From: CAWDVK01 sp963805715
GTDB lineage: Bacteria; Actinomycetota; Actinomycetes; Streptosporangiales; Streptosporangiaceae
Reading direction: 5' to 3'
NCBI GenBank assembly: GCA_963805715.1
Contig: CAWDVK010000001.1
Location: forward strand, 133,789-197,788
DNA: 64,000 nt
Shown: positions 29,277 to 37,621 of the stretch, in pieces
Numbering within the stretch: the first letter of the stretch is position 1
How the letters are laid out: every line of letters starts with the position of its first letter
Made by a program: the position numbers and the translations under genes
The notes under the pieces: model-generated
What the model saw: only the letters and a program-made list of their open reading frames with translations
The model's database searches: none
Told to the model about the DNA's origin: nothing

Positions 29277-29669
29277 GTGAACCTGCCCGAGGGCCTCATC
29301 GTGCTGCTGCGCCAGCCCAGCCCTTGCTTCGTCACCACTCTCATGCCCGACGGCTCGCCGCAGATGACCCAGACATGGGTCGATACCGACGGCGAGCACG
29401 TCGTGATCAACACCGTCCAGGGCTTCCAGAAGGTCAGGAACGTGCAGCGTGACCCCCGGGTGGCCGTGGCCGTCTGCGACCCGTCCAGTACGGTCCGCTA
29501 CTACGCGATCCGCGGCCGGGTCGTCAATGTCAGCACCGAGGGCGGCGCGGAGCATATCGAGGCACTTGCCCAGCGCTACCTGGGCGGCCCCTACCCCTGG
29601 TACGGGGGTCGTGACCAGGTCCGAGTGCTGCTCACCATCAGCGCGGACAGGATCCGCGCTGTGGGCTGA
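29277..29669 (+). CDS. PPOX-class F420-dependent oxidoreductase (split beta-barrel)
   Basis: A 130-residue protein from GTG 29277. It has the pattern of the F420-type subgroup of the pyridoxamine-phosphate-oxidase-like barrel: CFVTTLMPDGSPQMTQTWVD, HVVINTVQGFQKVRNVQRDP, VAVAVCDPSSTVRYYAIRGR and RYLGGPYPWYGG. These small dimeric actinobacterial enzymes (the Rv1155 group) bind F420 and transfer hydride to diverse substrates; the physiological one is unknown. The gene starts 20 bp after the right end of the IS remnant. Confidence 0.88.
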   Translation: MNLPEGLIVLLRQPSPCFVTTLMPDGSPQMTQTWVDTDGEHVVINTVQGFQKVRNVQRDPRVAVAVCDPSSTVRYYAIRGRVVNVSTEGGAEHIEALAQRYLGGPYPWYGGRDQVRVLLTISADRIRAVG

Positions 29670-29705
29670 GGGGAGCCCACGGCGTGCTGATGGGCGGCCG
29701 TGACC

Positions 29706-30239
29706 TCAGCGGACCTGGTAGTAGGCGGTCGGGTACCACCACGGGCCGAACTGGATCCAGCCGATGGTCTGGCCGGGCGCGTGCGCGCCGTAGGTCCAGT
29801 CGCCGTGCGCGTAGAGCTCCACGTGCCCGGTGCCGTAGAAGGCCAGGTCGCCCTTCGCCGGGTAGCGGACCCGCACCAGGTGCCAGCTCCCGAGCATCTC
29901 GGTCGTGGTACGCGGAAGGCTGATGCCCGCGTGCCGGTAGGCCTCCATGACCAGGCCGGAGCAGTCATAGCCATAAGGCCCGGTGCCGCCATACACGTAG
30001 GCCTTGCCGTACTGGGCCTCGGCCCAGCGGAACGCGCGTATCCGGGCTGGCACCTTCGCGGCCGCGGCCGCGGACCGGGCCGAGGCGGCAGTGCCCAGAA
30101 CGGAATGAGCCGGCGCGGCGAGAGCCGGGCCGGCGCTGAAAGTGATGGCGGCCAGTGCGGCCGCAGCGGACAGGGACAGCAGCTTAAGACGGTTGCCGGA
30201 CACCGGCACCCTCCGCGTACGGGGGGGCGCGCTCACCAT
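29706..30239 (-). CDS. Secreted NlpC/P60-family peptidoglycan hydrolase
   Basis: A 177-residue protein. A cleavable signal peptide (LKLLSLSAAAALAAITFSAG then ALAAPA) precedes a 35-residue linker and the NlpC/P60 domain. The catalytic Cys is in GYDCSGLVMEAYRHAG, the His is in GHVELYAHG and the third polar residue is in the GAHAPGQ region. It would cleave D-gamma-glutamyl-mDAP-type stem peptide bonds in the wall. Start options include ATG 30239 and a GTG twelve codons in (VPVSGNRLKLLSL), both giving a signal peptide. The upstream region was checked for a ydaO-type leader and none was convincing. Confidence 0.88.
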   Translation of the reverse strand: MVSAPPRTRRVPVSGNRLKLLSLSAAAALAAITFSAGPALAAPAHSVLGTAASARSAAAAAKVPARIRAFRWAEAQYGKAYVYGGTGPYGYDCSGLVMEAYRHAGISLPRTTTEMLGSWHLVRVRYPAKGDLAFYGTGHVELYAHGDWTYGAHAPGQTIGWIQFGPWWYPTAYYQVR

Positions 30240-30414
30240 TGCGGTGCAAGGTGTCAGCCGGGGACAGGGGCGGAAACGAGACCGCGGAACGCCTGACTTT
30301 TCCGACGCTAACCGGCATCAGCCGTTCTGTCCGGCGAATGGATAATTCCCTGACCAGGCTAGATGCAAAAGCAGCCCCTTTCGCATCAGCGGGCCCAGGA
30401 GGCCTATCGCGCCA

Positions 30415-30478
30415 GCGCTGTTTCCGGGCAGCGCTGTTCCCGGGCAGCGCCGTGTCCGGGCAGCGCTGTTTCCGGCTG
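30415..30478. repeat. 16-bp tandem repeat, 4 copies
   Basis: GCGCTGTTTCCGGGCA and close variants at 30415, 30431, 30447 and 30463. It lies in the roughly 350-bp gap between the NlpC/P60 gene and the FhuF fragment; no gene is seen in that gap. Confidence 0.85.
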
Positions 30479-30593
30479 TTTCCGGCAAAGCGGTCTCCAG
30501 CGGCGCGGTCACCTGGTTGGGGGTGCGCCTGCCCTGAGCCTGGCCAGCACCCGCGCGCGGCAGCCTGGTGATGAAAGTGGCCATCCGGACAAC

Positions 30594-30830
30594 CTAGCCG
30601 GACCCGGCCGGGCGATTGAGGCGATGCGCCATGTCGCCGCCGGGCACTCGCCGCAGGCAGCAGTCGCCGCACAGGCCGCCGCCGGGCAGCCGGTAGTACA
30701 GGCAGCAGGACCTGCGCCGGAACGCCAGGCCGGTGCCGGTCAGCTGCCCGGTGCCGCGCAGCCTGCCGGTCCCCAGCAGCGTGGCGCGGTCCACGGCATC
30801 AGCGTGGCAGAAGGCGGCCGGCCCGGCCAT
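30594..30830 (-). pseudogene. FhuF-like [2Fe-2S] siderophore-iron reductase, C-terminal fragment
   Basis: Only 78 codons remain, ending in a clear FhuF C-terminal iron-sulfur signature: FRRRSCCLYYRLPGGGLCGD followed by CCL, i.e. Cys-Cys-x10-Cys-x2-Cys. The upstream about 180 residues normally expected (the FhuF/IucA-like domain) are absent. Reading leftward from 30910, coding resemblance begins only near 30820. Intact family members reduce ferric siderophores in the cytoplasm. This looks like the 3' end of a gene whose 5' part was deleted. Confidence 0.75.
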
Positions 30831-30910
30831 CGGCGCCAGGCCCCGTGGTCACGGCAGCGACGGCTGCGGCCCCCCGCGGGCGCTGCCGCGGCTGCGCCTA
30901 CTGTTGGCTC

Positions 30911-31348
30911 ATGCCGCCGCCGCTGGAGATCACCTCGCGGGTGCTGGTGCCTGCCGCGCCGCAGCAGGTCTGGGACCTGGCCATGGACTGGTCCCGGCAA
31001 GGTGACTGGATGCCGGGCACGCGGGTGCGCGGTGGCGCCGGAGTAGGTGCCGAGGTGGTCGCGTGGAGCGGTATCGGCCCGGCGGGCTTCACCGACAGCA
31101 TGGTGATCACCGAGTGGGAGCCGCCGCGACGGTGCGTGGTCCGGCACACCGGCAAGGTGGTGCGGGGCCTGGGCATCTTCGAGGTCGTGCCGCGCGGCGA
31201 GCTCAGCGAGTTCCGCTGGACCGAGCTGCTGGAGCTGCCCGTCCCCGGCGCCGCCGCGCTGGGCCGATGGACGGTCGCGCCGCTCGCCCGCCGCGGGCTG
31301 GCCATCGCGCTGCGGCGGTTCGCGGCCCTGGCGACCGCGCGTTCCTAG
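30911..31348 (+). CDS. SRPBCC-family (START-like) protein
   Basis: A 145-residue protein. A helix-grip fold pattern begins LEITSRVLVPAAPQQVWDLA, continues with DWSRQGDWMPGTRVRGG and FTDSMVITEWEPPRRCVVRH, and ends with a long C-terminal helix (LARRGLAIALRRFAAL). These proteins bind hydrophobic ligands or act as polyketide cyclases; no catalytic assignment is possible. ATG 30911 begins directly at the first strand. It stands beside the FhuF fragment on the opposite strand. Confidence 0.85.
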   Translation: MPPPLEITSRVLVPAAPQQVWDLAMDWSRQGDWMPGTRVRGGAGVGAEVVAWSGIGPAGFTDSMVITEWEPPRRCVVRHTGKVVRGLGIFEVVPRGELSEFRWTELLELPVPGAAALGRWTVAPLARRGLAIALRRFAALATARS

Positions 31349-31384
31349 GCATCCCAGCGGCTCGGATGGCGCTCCCCGGCCGGG

Positions 31385-31942
31385 TCAGGCAGCCCGGGCG
31401 AGGCGGCGGGTGACGTTGGCGCGGAGTGCCGCCACGCTCACCTCGAGGTCGGCTAGCAGGTCGAGCGCGGGGTTACCCGGCTGATCGATGATCCCGAGCA
31501 GTACATGGCCCGAGCTCATGTGATGGTGGCCGAGCCGGCTGGCGCTCCGCACGGTCAGCTCCAGGGCCTTCTTCGCGTCCGGCCGGAACCGCGGGCCGGA
31601 CGCGATCCCGGGCCGGCCGCGCCAGGTGGCCACCCGCTCGAGCGCGTCCGGCCCGAACGCCGCGTCCGTGGCGCGCCGGACGGCATCGAGGTCGATGCCG
31701 AGAGAGGCCAGCGCATCGGCGTCCAGCTGCTCCGGGCGCCCGGCGGAGCCGGCCGGCAGCCGGGCGCGCAGGCCGGCCACGTCCAGCCCGGCCGCCGCCA
31801 GCGCGTCGGCAGCGACCCCTGGCTCAGCCAGCAGCGCCGTCAGCAGGTGCTCAGTCCCGACGCCATCCTGGCCGGCCTGCGCGGCTTCCTGCCGGGCGCG
31901 CACGACGGCGTGCCTGGCGTCCCGGTCAAACCGCTCGAACAT
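31385..31942 (-). CDS. Clp N-domain (double Clp repeat) protein
   Basis: A 185-residue protein consisting of two ClpN repeats. The first is MFERFDRDARHAVVRARQEA with GTEHLLTALLAEPG; the second is FRPDAKKALELTVRSASRLG with MSSGHVLLGIIDQPG. There is no AAA+ ATPase domain, so it is not ClpC or ClpA itself. Stand-alone ClpN proteins could act as adaptors or substrate receptors. It lies 15 bp downstream of a small HTH protein in the same direction, so the two form an operon under the operator pair upstream. Confidence 0.88.
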   Translation of the reverse strand: MFERFDRDARHAVVRARQEAAQAGQDGVGTEHLLTALLAEPGVAADALAAAGLDVAGLRARLPAGSAGRPEQLDADALASLGIDLDAVRRATDAAFGPDALERVATWRGRPGIASGPRFRPDAKKALELTVRSASRLGHHHMSSGHVLLGIIDQPGNPALDLLADLEVSVAALRANVTRRLARAA

Positions 31943-31957
31943 TCCGCATCGACTCCT

Positions 31958-32179
31958 TTACACCACCGGCAGGCGGCCTGCGTGCTTCTTGTGCACCGCC
32001 TGCTTGCTGACTCCGAGGAAGAACGCGATCTCCTGCCAGGACCAGCCATGAGCGCGCGCGTTGTCCACTTGCAGCGCCTCCAGCCGCTCGGCTAGCTCGC
32101 GCAGCGCGCGCGCCGCGCGCAGGCCTTCGGCGGGATCGCGCCCGCTGGCCGCCTCGGCCAGCTGGGTTCCGTCATTCAT
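31958..32179 (-). CDS. Small helix-turn-helix protein paired with the ClpN protein
   Basis: A 73-residue protein from ATG 32179. A helical N-terminus (LRAARALRELAERLEALQVD) leads to an HTH: ARAHGWSWQEIAFFLGVSKQAVHKKHAG, a MarR/sigma-region-4-like recognition helix. It is likely a dimeric DNA-binding protein that regulates its own two-gene operon. Two identical half-site arrangements lie just upstream of its start codon. Codons further upstream in frame would cross these operators and are rejected as start. Confidence 0.85.
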   Translation of the reverse strand: MNDGTQLAEAASGRDPAEGLRAARALRELAERLEALQVDNARAHGWSWQEIAFFLGVSKQAVHKKHAGRLPVV

Positions 32180-32182
32180 GTT

Positions 32183-32225
32183 GTCAATATAGGTTGACGC
32201 CCTTGAGTTGTCAACAAAGATTGAC
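32183..32225. promoter_or_regulatory. Two tandem operator palindromes GTCAA-N6-TTGAC
   Basis: Site 1 at 32183-32198 (GTCAA TATAGG TTGAC) and site 2 at 32210-32225 (GTCAA CAAAGA TTGAC), centres 27 bp apart. Site 1 ends four bases from the HTH start codon. The TTGAC elements can also serve as -35 boxes. Autoregulation by the HTH protein is the simplest reading. Confidence 0.65.
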
Positions 32226-32316
32226 GCACGTAACCACCTAGGGACCCCCCGGCCTGGCCGGGCCGAAACAATCACTCGCGCTTGCTTCTCGCGGTCTGAA
32301 GTGCCAGGCTCGGCGT

Positions 32317-34044
32317 ATGTCAGCGCCCCGGCAGCCCGGGCCCCGGCCATGGCCAGGGCTGCCGGAGCCGGTCCGGATCGGGAACGCATCCGGCTTCTAC
32401 GGTGACCGGTTCGCCGCCATGCGGGAGATGCTCGACGGCGGCCCGCTGGACGTGCTCACCGGCGACTACCTGGCCGAGCTCACCATGCTCATCCTCGGCC
32501 GGGACCGGCTCAGGGATCCCGGCCTCGGCTATGCCCGGACGTTCCTGCGCCAGCTGCAGGAGTGCCTCGGGCTCGCCCTGGATCGCGGGGTCACGATCGT
32601 CACGAACGCCGGCGGAGTGAACCCGGCGGGCCTGGCGGCCGCTATCGACGGCCTGGCCGGCCGCCTCGGACTGAGTCCGCGTATCGGCTACGTCACCGGA
32701 GACGACCTGCTGCCGCGCGCCGCCGAGCTCGGCTTCGGCGATCCGGTCGCCGCGAACGCCTACCTGGGCGGCTGGGGGATCGCCGCCTGCCTGCGGGCCG
32801 GAGCCGACATCGTGGTGACCGGCCGGGTCACCGACGCCTCGCTGGTGCTCGGGCCCGCCGCCGCGCACTTCGGCTGGGCGGCCGACGACTGGGATGCCCT
32901 GGCGGGCGCGGTAGCCGCCGGGCACGTGATCGAGTGCGGGGCGCAGGCGACCGGGGGGAACTTCTCGTTCTGCACGGAAATTGCCGGCCTGCGCCACCCG
33001 GGTTTCCCGATCGCCGAGATCCGGGCTGACGGCTCCAGCATCATCACCAAGCATCCGGGCACGGGCGGCGCGGTGACCACCGAGACGGTCACGGCTCAGC
33101 TGCTGTACGAGGTGGCCGGCCCGCGCTATGCCGGGCCGGACGTGACCCTGCGGCTGGACACCGCGGTGCTGCGCCAGGACGGGCCGGACCGGGTCCGCAT
33201 CTCGGGCGTGACCGGCGAGCCGCCGCCGCCGCAGCTCAAGGTGTCGCTGAACACCCTGGGCGGGTTCCGCAACCAGGTCGAGTTCGTGCTCACCGGGCTC
33301 GACATCGAGGCCAAGGCGCGGCTGGTCAGGGATCAGCTGGCCGGCGTCGTCCCGGCGGACGCGCAGTGGACGCTGGCGCGCACCGACCAGCCGGACGCGC
33401 CGACGCAGGAGCAGGCGAGCGCGCTGCTGCGGTGCGTGGTGCGCGGGCCCGATCCCGGGGCGCTCGGCCGGGCCTTCTCCGGCGCGGCCGTGGAGCTGGC
33501 GCTGGCCAGCTACCCGGGCTTTCACCTGACCGCGCCGCCCGGCGACGCGCAGCCCTACGGGGTGTTCACGCCCCGCTACGTGGACCGGGGCCTGGTGCCG
33601 CAGGTCGCCGTCCTCCCGGATGGCGGGCAGGTCCCGATCGCCTGGCCGGAGCGGACGCGGGAGCTCGCGCCGGTGCCGGAGCCCGAGGTGCCCGGCTGGG
33701 CCGGCCAGGGCCCAGCCCGGCGCGCGCCGCTCGGCCTGGTGGCGGGCGCGCGCAGCGGCGACAAGGGCGGCGATGCGAACGTCGGGGTCTGGGCCCGCTG
33801 CGAAACGGCATGGCCGTGGCTGGCCGGGGCCCTCACCGTCGACGTGCTGCGGGACCTGCTGCCGGAGACCGCGCCGCTCCGGGTGACCCGCTACCTGCTG
33901 CCGAACCTGCGTGCGGCCAACTTCGTGATCGAGGGCCTGCTCGGCCAGGGCGTCGCCGCCGGGGCGCGATTCGACCCGCAGGCCAAGGGACTGGGCGAGT
34001 GGCTGCGATCCCGCCACCTGGACATCCCCGAGGTGCTGCTGTGA
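32317..34044 (+). CDS. AtuA-like protein (DUF1446), acyclic terpene/acyl-CoA catabolism
   Basis: A 575-residue protein. The N-terminal DUF1446 domain contains RIGNASGFYGDRFAAMREML, TIVTNAGGVNPAGLAAAID, DIVVTGRVTDASLVLGPAAA and HVIECGAQATGGNF. The C-terminal about 110-residue AtuA-like extension (LVAGARSGDKGGDANVGVWA, RVTRYLLPNLRAANFVIEGL) is typical of AtuA of citronellol-degrading Pseudomonas. Its chemistry is unknown, but it constantly travels with acyl-CoA carboxylase genes. First gene of a six-gene run; the stop overlaps the next start by four bases. ATG 32317 is chosen; the ribosome site is weak. Confidence 0.92.
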   Translation: MSAPRQPGPRPWPGLPEPVRIGNASGFYGDRFAAMREMLDGGPLDVLTGDYLAELTMLILGRDRLRDPGLGYARTFLRQLQECLGLALDRGVTIVTNAGGVNPAGLAAAIDGLAGRLGLSPRIGYVTGDDLLPRAAELGFGDPVAANAYLGGWGIAACLRAGADIVVTGRVTDASLVLGPAAAHFGWAADDWDALAGAVAAGHVIECGAQATGGNFSFCTEIAGLRHPGFPIAEIRADGSSIITKHPGTGGAVTTETVTAQLLYEVAGPRYAGPDVTLRLDTAVLRQDGPDRVRISGVTGEPPPPQLKVSLNTLGGFRNQVEFVLTGLDIEAKARLVRDQLAGVVPADAQWTLARTDQPDAPTQEQASALLRCVVRGPDPGALGRAFSGAAVELALASYPGFHLTAPPGDAQPYGVFTPRYVDRGLVPQVAVLPDGGQVPIAWPERTRELAPVPEPEVPGWAGQGPARRAPLGLVAGARSGDKGGDANVGVWARCETAWPWLAGALTVDVLRDLLPETAPLRVTRYLLPNLRAANFVIEGLLGQGVAAGARFDPQAKGLGEWLRSRHLDIPEVLL

Positions 34045-35621
34045 CGGTGCTGCGCTCAGCGCTGGACGAGCGGTCCGCCGAGTACGCGGCCAGCCGCGAT
34101 GCCATGCTGGCCAAGCTGGATGAGATCGCCGCCGAGCAGGCCCGGGCGATCGGCGGCGGCGGCCCGAAGTACACCGACCGGCACCGGGGCCGGGGCAAGC
34201 TGCTGGCCCGCGAGCGGATCGAGCTGCTGATCGACCCCGACTCGCCGTTCCTGGAGCTATCGCCGCTGGCCGCATGGGGGACCGAGTTCGCGGTTGGCGG
34301 CAGCGTCGTGACCGGGATCGGCGTGATCGAGGGCACCGAGTGCATGATCACGGCCAGCGATCCGACCGTGCGCGGCGGCACCAGCAATCCGTGGACCGTG
34401 CGCAAGAGCTTCCGCGCGCACGACATCGCGCTGGCCAACCGGCTGCCGATGATCTCGCTGATCGAGTCGGGCGGCGCCGACCTGCCGACCCAGAAGGAGA
34501 TCTTCATCCCCGGCGGCCGGACGTTCCGGGACCTGACCCGGCTGTCGGCGGCCGGGATTCCCACGGTGGCGATCGTGTTCGGCAACTCCACGGCCGGCGG
34601 CGCGTACGTGCCCGGCATGTCCGACCACGTGGTGATGATCAGGGAGCGGTCCAAGGTGTTCCTCGGCGGGCCCCCGCTGGTGAAGATGGCCACCGGCGAG
34701 GAGTCCGACGACGAGTCGCTCGGCGGGGCTGACATGCATGCGCGCCAGTCCGGCCTGGCGGACTACCTGGCCGCCGACGAGCCCGACGCGCTCCGGCTCG
34801 GACGGCGCATCGTGTCCCGGCTGAACTGGCGCAAGCAGGGCCCGCTGCCGGCGGCCGGCGCCGCGCCGCCGCTGGCCGACCCCGAGCAGCTGATCGGCGT
34901 CGTGCCGCCCGACCTGCGGATCCCGTTCGATCCGCGCGAGGTGATCGCGCGGGTGGCGGACGGCTCGGACTTCGATGAGTTCAAGCCGGTCTACGGGCCG
35001 AGCCTGGTCACCGGCTGGGCCCGGGTCTTCGGCTACCCGGTCGGCGTCCTGGCCAACGCCCGCGGCGTGCTGTTCAGCGCCGAGTCGCAGAAGGCCGCTC
35101 AGTTCATCCAGCTGGCCAACCAGACCGACACGCCGCTGCTGTTCCTGCACAACACCACCGGCTACATGGTCGGCAGCCGGTACGAGCAGGGCGGCATCAT
35201 CAAGCACGGCGCGCTGATGATCAACGCGGTGTCGAACTCGGCCGTGCCGCACATCTCGATCCTGATGGGCGCCTCTTACGGCGCCGGGCATTACGGCATG
35301 TGCGGCCGGGCCTACGACCCGAGGTTCCTGTTCGCCTGGCCGAGCGCCAAGTCGGCGGTCATGGGGCCGGCGCAGCTGGCCGGCGTGCTGTCCATCGTGT
35401 CGCGGGCCGCGGCCGAGGCGGCCGGCCGGCCGTTCGACGAGGACGCCGATGCGGCCATGCGGGCCATGGCGGAGAGCCAGATCGAGGCCGAGTCGCTGCC
35501 CATGTTCCTGTCCGGCCGGATCTACGACGACGGCATCATCGATCCGCGCGACACCCGCACGGTCCTCGGCCTGTGCCTGTCGGTGATTCACGGCGCGCCG
35601 GTGCGCGGGACGGCCGGCTGA
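34041..35621 (+). CDS. Acyl-CoA carboxylase beta (carboxyltransferase) subunit
   Basis: A 526-residue protein from the GTG that overlaps the previous stop (GTGA). Two crotonase-like carboxyltransferase halves: the first has RGKLLARERIELLIDPDSPF, LIESGGADLPTQKEIF and GNSTAGGAYVPGMSDHVVMI; the second has GVLFSAESQKAAQFIQLANQ, LHNTTGYMVGSRYEQGGI and MGASYGAGHYGMCGRAYDPR. The methylcrotonyl/geranyl-CoA carboxylase type is the closest by motif (FAWPSAKSAVMGPAQLAGVL). It transfers CO2 from carboxybiotin to a branched enoyl-CoA. It pairs with the following biotin carboxylase gene. Confidence 0.95.
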   Translation: MTVLRSALDERSAEYAASRDAMLAKLDEIAAEQARAIGGGGPKYTDRHRGRGKLLARERIELLIDPDSPFLELSPLAAWGTEFAVGGSVVTGIGVIEGTECMITASDPTVRGGTSNPWTVRKSFRAHDIALANRLPMISLIESGGADLPTQKEIFIPGGRTFRDLTRLSAAGIPTVAIVFGNSTAGGAYVPGMSDHVVMIRERSKVFLGGPPLVKMATGEESDDESLGGADMHARQSGLADYLAADEPDALRLGRRIVSRLNWRKQGPLPAAGAAPPLADPEQLIGVVPPDLRIPFDPREVIARVADGSDFDEFKPVYGPSLVTGWARVFGYPVGVLANARGVLFSAESQKAAQFIQLANQTDTPLLFLHNTTGYMVGSRYEQGGIIKHGALMINAVSNSAVPHISILMGASYGAGHYGMCGRAYDPRFLFAWPSAKSAVMGPAQLAGVLSIVSRAAAEAAGRPFDEDADAAMRAMAESQIEAESLPMFLSGRIYDDGIIDPRDTRTVLGLCLSVIHGAPVRGTAG

Positions 35622-35636
35622 CGGCGTGTTCCGGAT

Positions 35637-37502
35637 GTGAGGGCGATGCTGACGTCCGTGCTGGTCGCGAACCGCGGCGAGATCGCCAGGCGGGTGTTCC
35701 GCAGCTGCCGGGACCTGGGTCTCGGCACCGTCGCGGTGTACTCGGACGCCGACTCGGGCAGCCAGCACGTGGCCGAGGCCGACGCGGCGGTCCGGCTGCC
35801 AGGCGGCGCGGCCGCCGATACCTACCTGCGCGGCGACCTGCTGATCGAGGCAGCCCGGCGCGCCGGGGCGGACGCCGTTCATCCCGGCTACGGCTTCCTG
35901 TCGGAGAACGCGGCGTTCGCTCGCGCCGTCTGCGAGGCCGGGCTGACCTGGGTCGGGCCGCCGCCCGAGGCCATCGAGGCGATGGGCAGCAAGGTCGAGT
36001 CCAAGCGGCTGATGGCCGCCGCCGGCGTGCCGGTGCTGGCCAGCCTGCAGCCCGATGCGATCACCGAGGCGGACCTGCCCGTGCTGATCAAGGCATCGGC
36101 CGGCGGCGGGGGGCGCGGCATGCGGGTCGTCCGGTCACTGGCCGACCTGCCCGGCGAGCTGGCCGCGGCCCGGTCCGAGGCGGCGTCGGCGTTCGGCGAT
36201 CCCACCGTGTACTGCGAGCCGTACCTGCATCGGGGACGGCACATCGAGGTGCAGGTGCTGGCCGACGCCGCCGGCAGCGTCTGGACCGTCGGCGAGCGCG
36301 AGTGCTCGATCCAGCGGCGGCATCAGAAGATCATCGAGGAGGCGCCGTCGCCGCTGGTCGAGCGGACCGGCGGGATGCGCGAGCGACTGTTCGCGGCGGC
36401 GCGCGCCGCGGCGGCCGCCGTCGGCTACCGCAGCGCGGGCACCGTGGAGTTCCTGGCCGACGGGACTGGCCGGTTCCACTTCCTGGAGATGAACACCCGG
36501 CTGCAGGTCGAGCACCCGGTCACCGAGTGCACCACCGGCCTTGACCTGGTGGCGCTGCAGCTGCGGATCGCGGCCGGCCAGCCGCTGCCGGCCGCCGGGC
36601 CGGGTGCCGCGCCTGCCGGGCACGCCATCGAGGCCCGGCTGTACGCGGAGGACCCGGCCAGCTCGTGGCAGCCGCAGAGCGGGCTGCTGCACTGCCTCGA
36701 GCTGCCGGGCTGTCCGGCCCAGTTCACCGTGCCGGATCAGTACGGGCTGCGCCTGGACTCCGGGGCGGGCGGCGGATCGCACGTCAGCGCCTACTACGAC
36801 CCGATGCTGGCCAAGGTGATCGGCTGGGGGCCGGACCGCGGCGAGGCTGCCGCCATGCTGGCCAGGTCGCTGGCCAGGGCCCGGATCCACGGCCTGCGCA
36901 CCAATCGTGACCTGCTGGTGCGGGTGCTGCGCCATCCGGCTTTCCTGGCCGGCCAGACGGACACGGCGTTCTTCGGCACGCACGGCCTGGAGGAGCTGGC
37001 GGCACCGCTGGCCGGGCCCGGCGCCCGCGAGCTGTCGGCGCTCGCGGCGGCGCTGGCCGACGCCGCCGCGCGGCAGCAGGCGCTGCGCCGCGGCGGCGCG
37101 CCGGTGCTCGGGGCGCTGCCCATCGGCTGGCGCAATGTCCCGTCGCAGCCGCAGCGCAAGCAGTACGCCGGGCAGGACATCCGCTACCGGTTCGGCCGGG
37201 CCGGCCTGATCGTCGAGGGACAGGGCGACGTCCGGCTGGTCAGCGCGGCGCCGGAGCGCGTCGTGCTGGAGGCCGACGGCGTGCGGCACGCCTTCGACGT
37301 GGCCTCCTACCCGGGACTGACCTGCGTCGACTCGCCGCTCGGGCCGGTGGCCCTGACCCCGGTCAGCAGGTTCGGCGAGCAGGCCGGCGCGGCGCAGGCC
37401 GCTCGCTGCTCGCCCCCATGCCCGGCACCATCGCCCGGCTGGGCGCATCGGTCGGCGATGCGGTCGCGGCCGGCCAGCCGCTGCTCTGGCTGGAGGCCAT
37501 GA
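35637..37502 (+). CDS. Acyl-CoA carboxylase alpha subunit (biotin carboxylase); frameshift before the biotin-carrier domain
   Basis: From GTG 35637, or ATG 35646. Biotin carboxylase domain complete: LVANRGEIARRVFRSCRDLG, HPGYGFLSENAAFARAV, KASAGGGGRGMRVV, EVQVLADAAGSVWTVGEREC, FLEMNTRLQVEHPVTE, then the BT-like linker region. Around 37397-37402 one nucleotide is missing, and this frame ends in nonsense (ARCSPPCPAPSPG) at 37502. The biotin-carrier domain is encoded in the next frame (see the following entry). Intact, the subunit charges biotin with bicarbonate and ATP for the adjacent carboxyltransferase. Either an assembly error or a true lesion; a biotin-dependent carboxylase would not assemble from this frame alone. 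Confidence 0.9.
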   Translation: MRAMLTSVLVANRGEIARRVFRSCRDLGLGTVAVYSDADSGSQHVAEADAAVRLPGGAAADTYLRGDLLIEAARRAGADAVHPGYGFLSENAAFARAVCEAGLTWVGPPPEAIEAMGSKVESKRLMAAAGVPVLASLQPDAITEADLPVLIKASAGGGGRGMRVVRSLADLPGELAAARSEAASAFGDPTVYCEPYLHRGRHIEVQVLADAAGSVWTVGERECSIQRRHQKIIEEAPSPLVERTGGMRERLFAAARAAAAAVGYRSAGTVEFLADGTGRFHFLEMNTRLQVEHPVTECTTGLDLVALQLRIAAGQPLPAAGPGAAPAGHAIEARLYAEDPASSWQPQSGLLHCLELPGCPAQFTVPDQYGLRLDSGAGGGSHVSAYYDPMLAKVIGWGPDRGEAAAMLARSLARARIHGLRTNRDLLVRVLRHPAFLAGQTDTAFFGTHGLEELAAPLAGPGARELSALAAALADAAARQQALRRGGAPVLGALPIGWRNVPSQPQRKQYAGQDIRYRFGRAGLIVEGQGDVRLVSAAPERVVLEADGVRHAFDVASYPGLTCVDSPLGPVALTPVSRFGEQAGAAQAARCSPPCPAPSPGWAHRSAMRSRPASRCSGWRP

Positions 37503-37621
37503 AGATGGAGCACGCGATCGCGGCCCCGGTCGCGGGCGTGCTCGCCGAGCTGCCGGTCACGGCCGGCCAGCAGGTTGAGGTGGGCACCGTGCTCGCCGTC
37601 GTGAAGTCCGAGGAGGACTGA
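37418..37621 (+). CDS. Biotin carboxyl carrier domain, out-of-frame 3' part of the carboxylase alpha gene
   Basis: Reads MPGTIARLGASVGDAVAAGQ to the biotinylation motif LEAMKMEHAIAAPVAGVL and ends KSEED. It is the normal C-terminus of the alpha subunit (expected junction LLAPMPGTIARLG), displaced by one base from the biotin carboxylase frame. The Lys of EAMKME is the biotin attachment site. Whether it is ever made as a separate 67-residue carrier is unknown; ATG 37418 has no clear ribosome site. Its TGA overlaps the next gene's ATG. Confidence 0.85.
   Translation: MPGTIARLGASVGDAVAAGQPLLWLEAMKMEHAIAAPVAGVLAELPVTAGQQVEVGTVLAVVKSEED

Noticed and set aside
30240..30420. c-di-AMP (ydaO-type) riboswitch above the NlpC/P60 gene
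   Set aside because: Expected because such leaders often precede cell-wall hydrolases, but I could not place the conserved core and pseudoknot bases in the minus-strand sequence.
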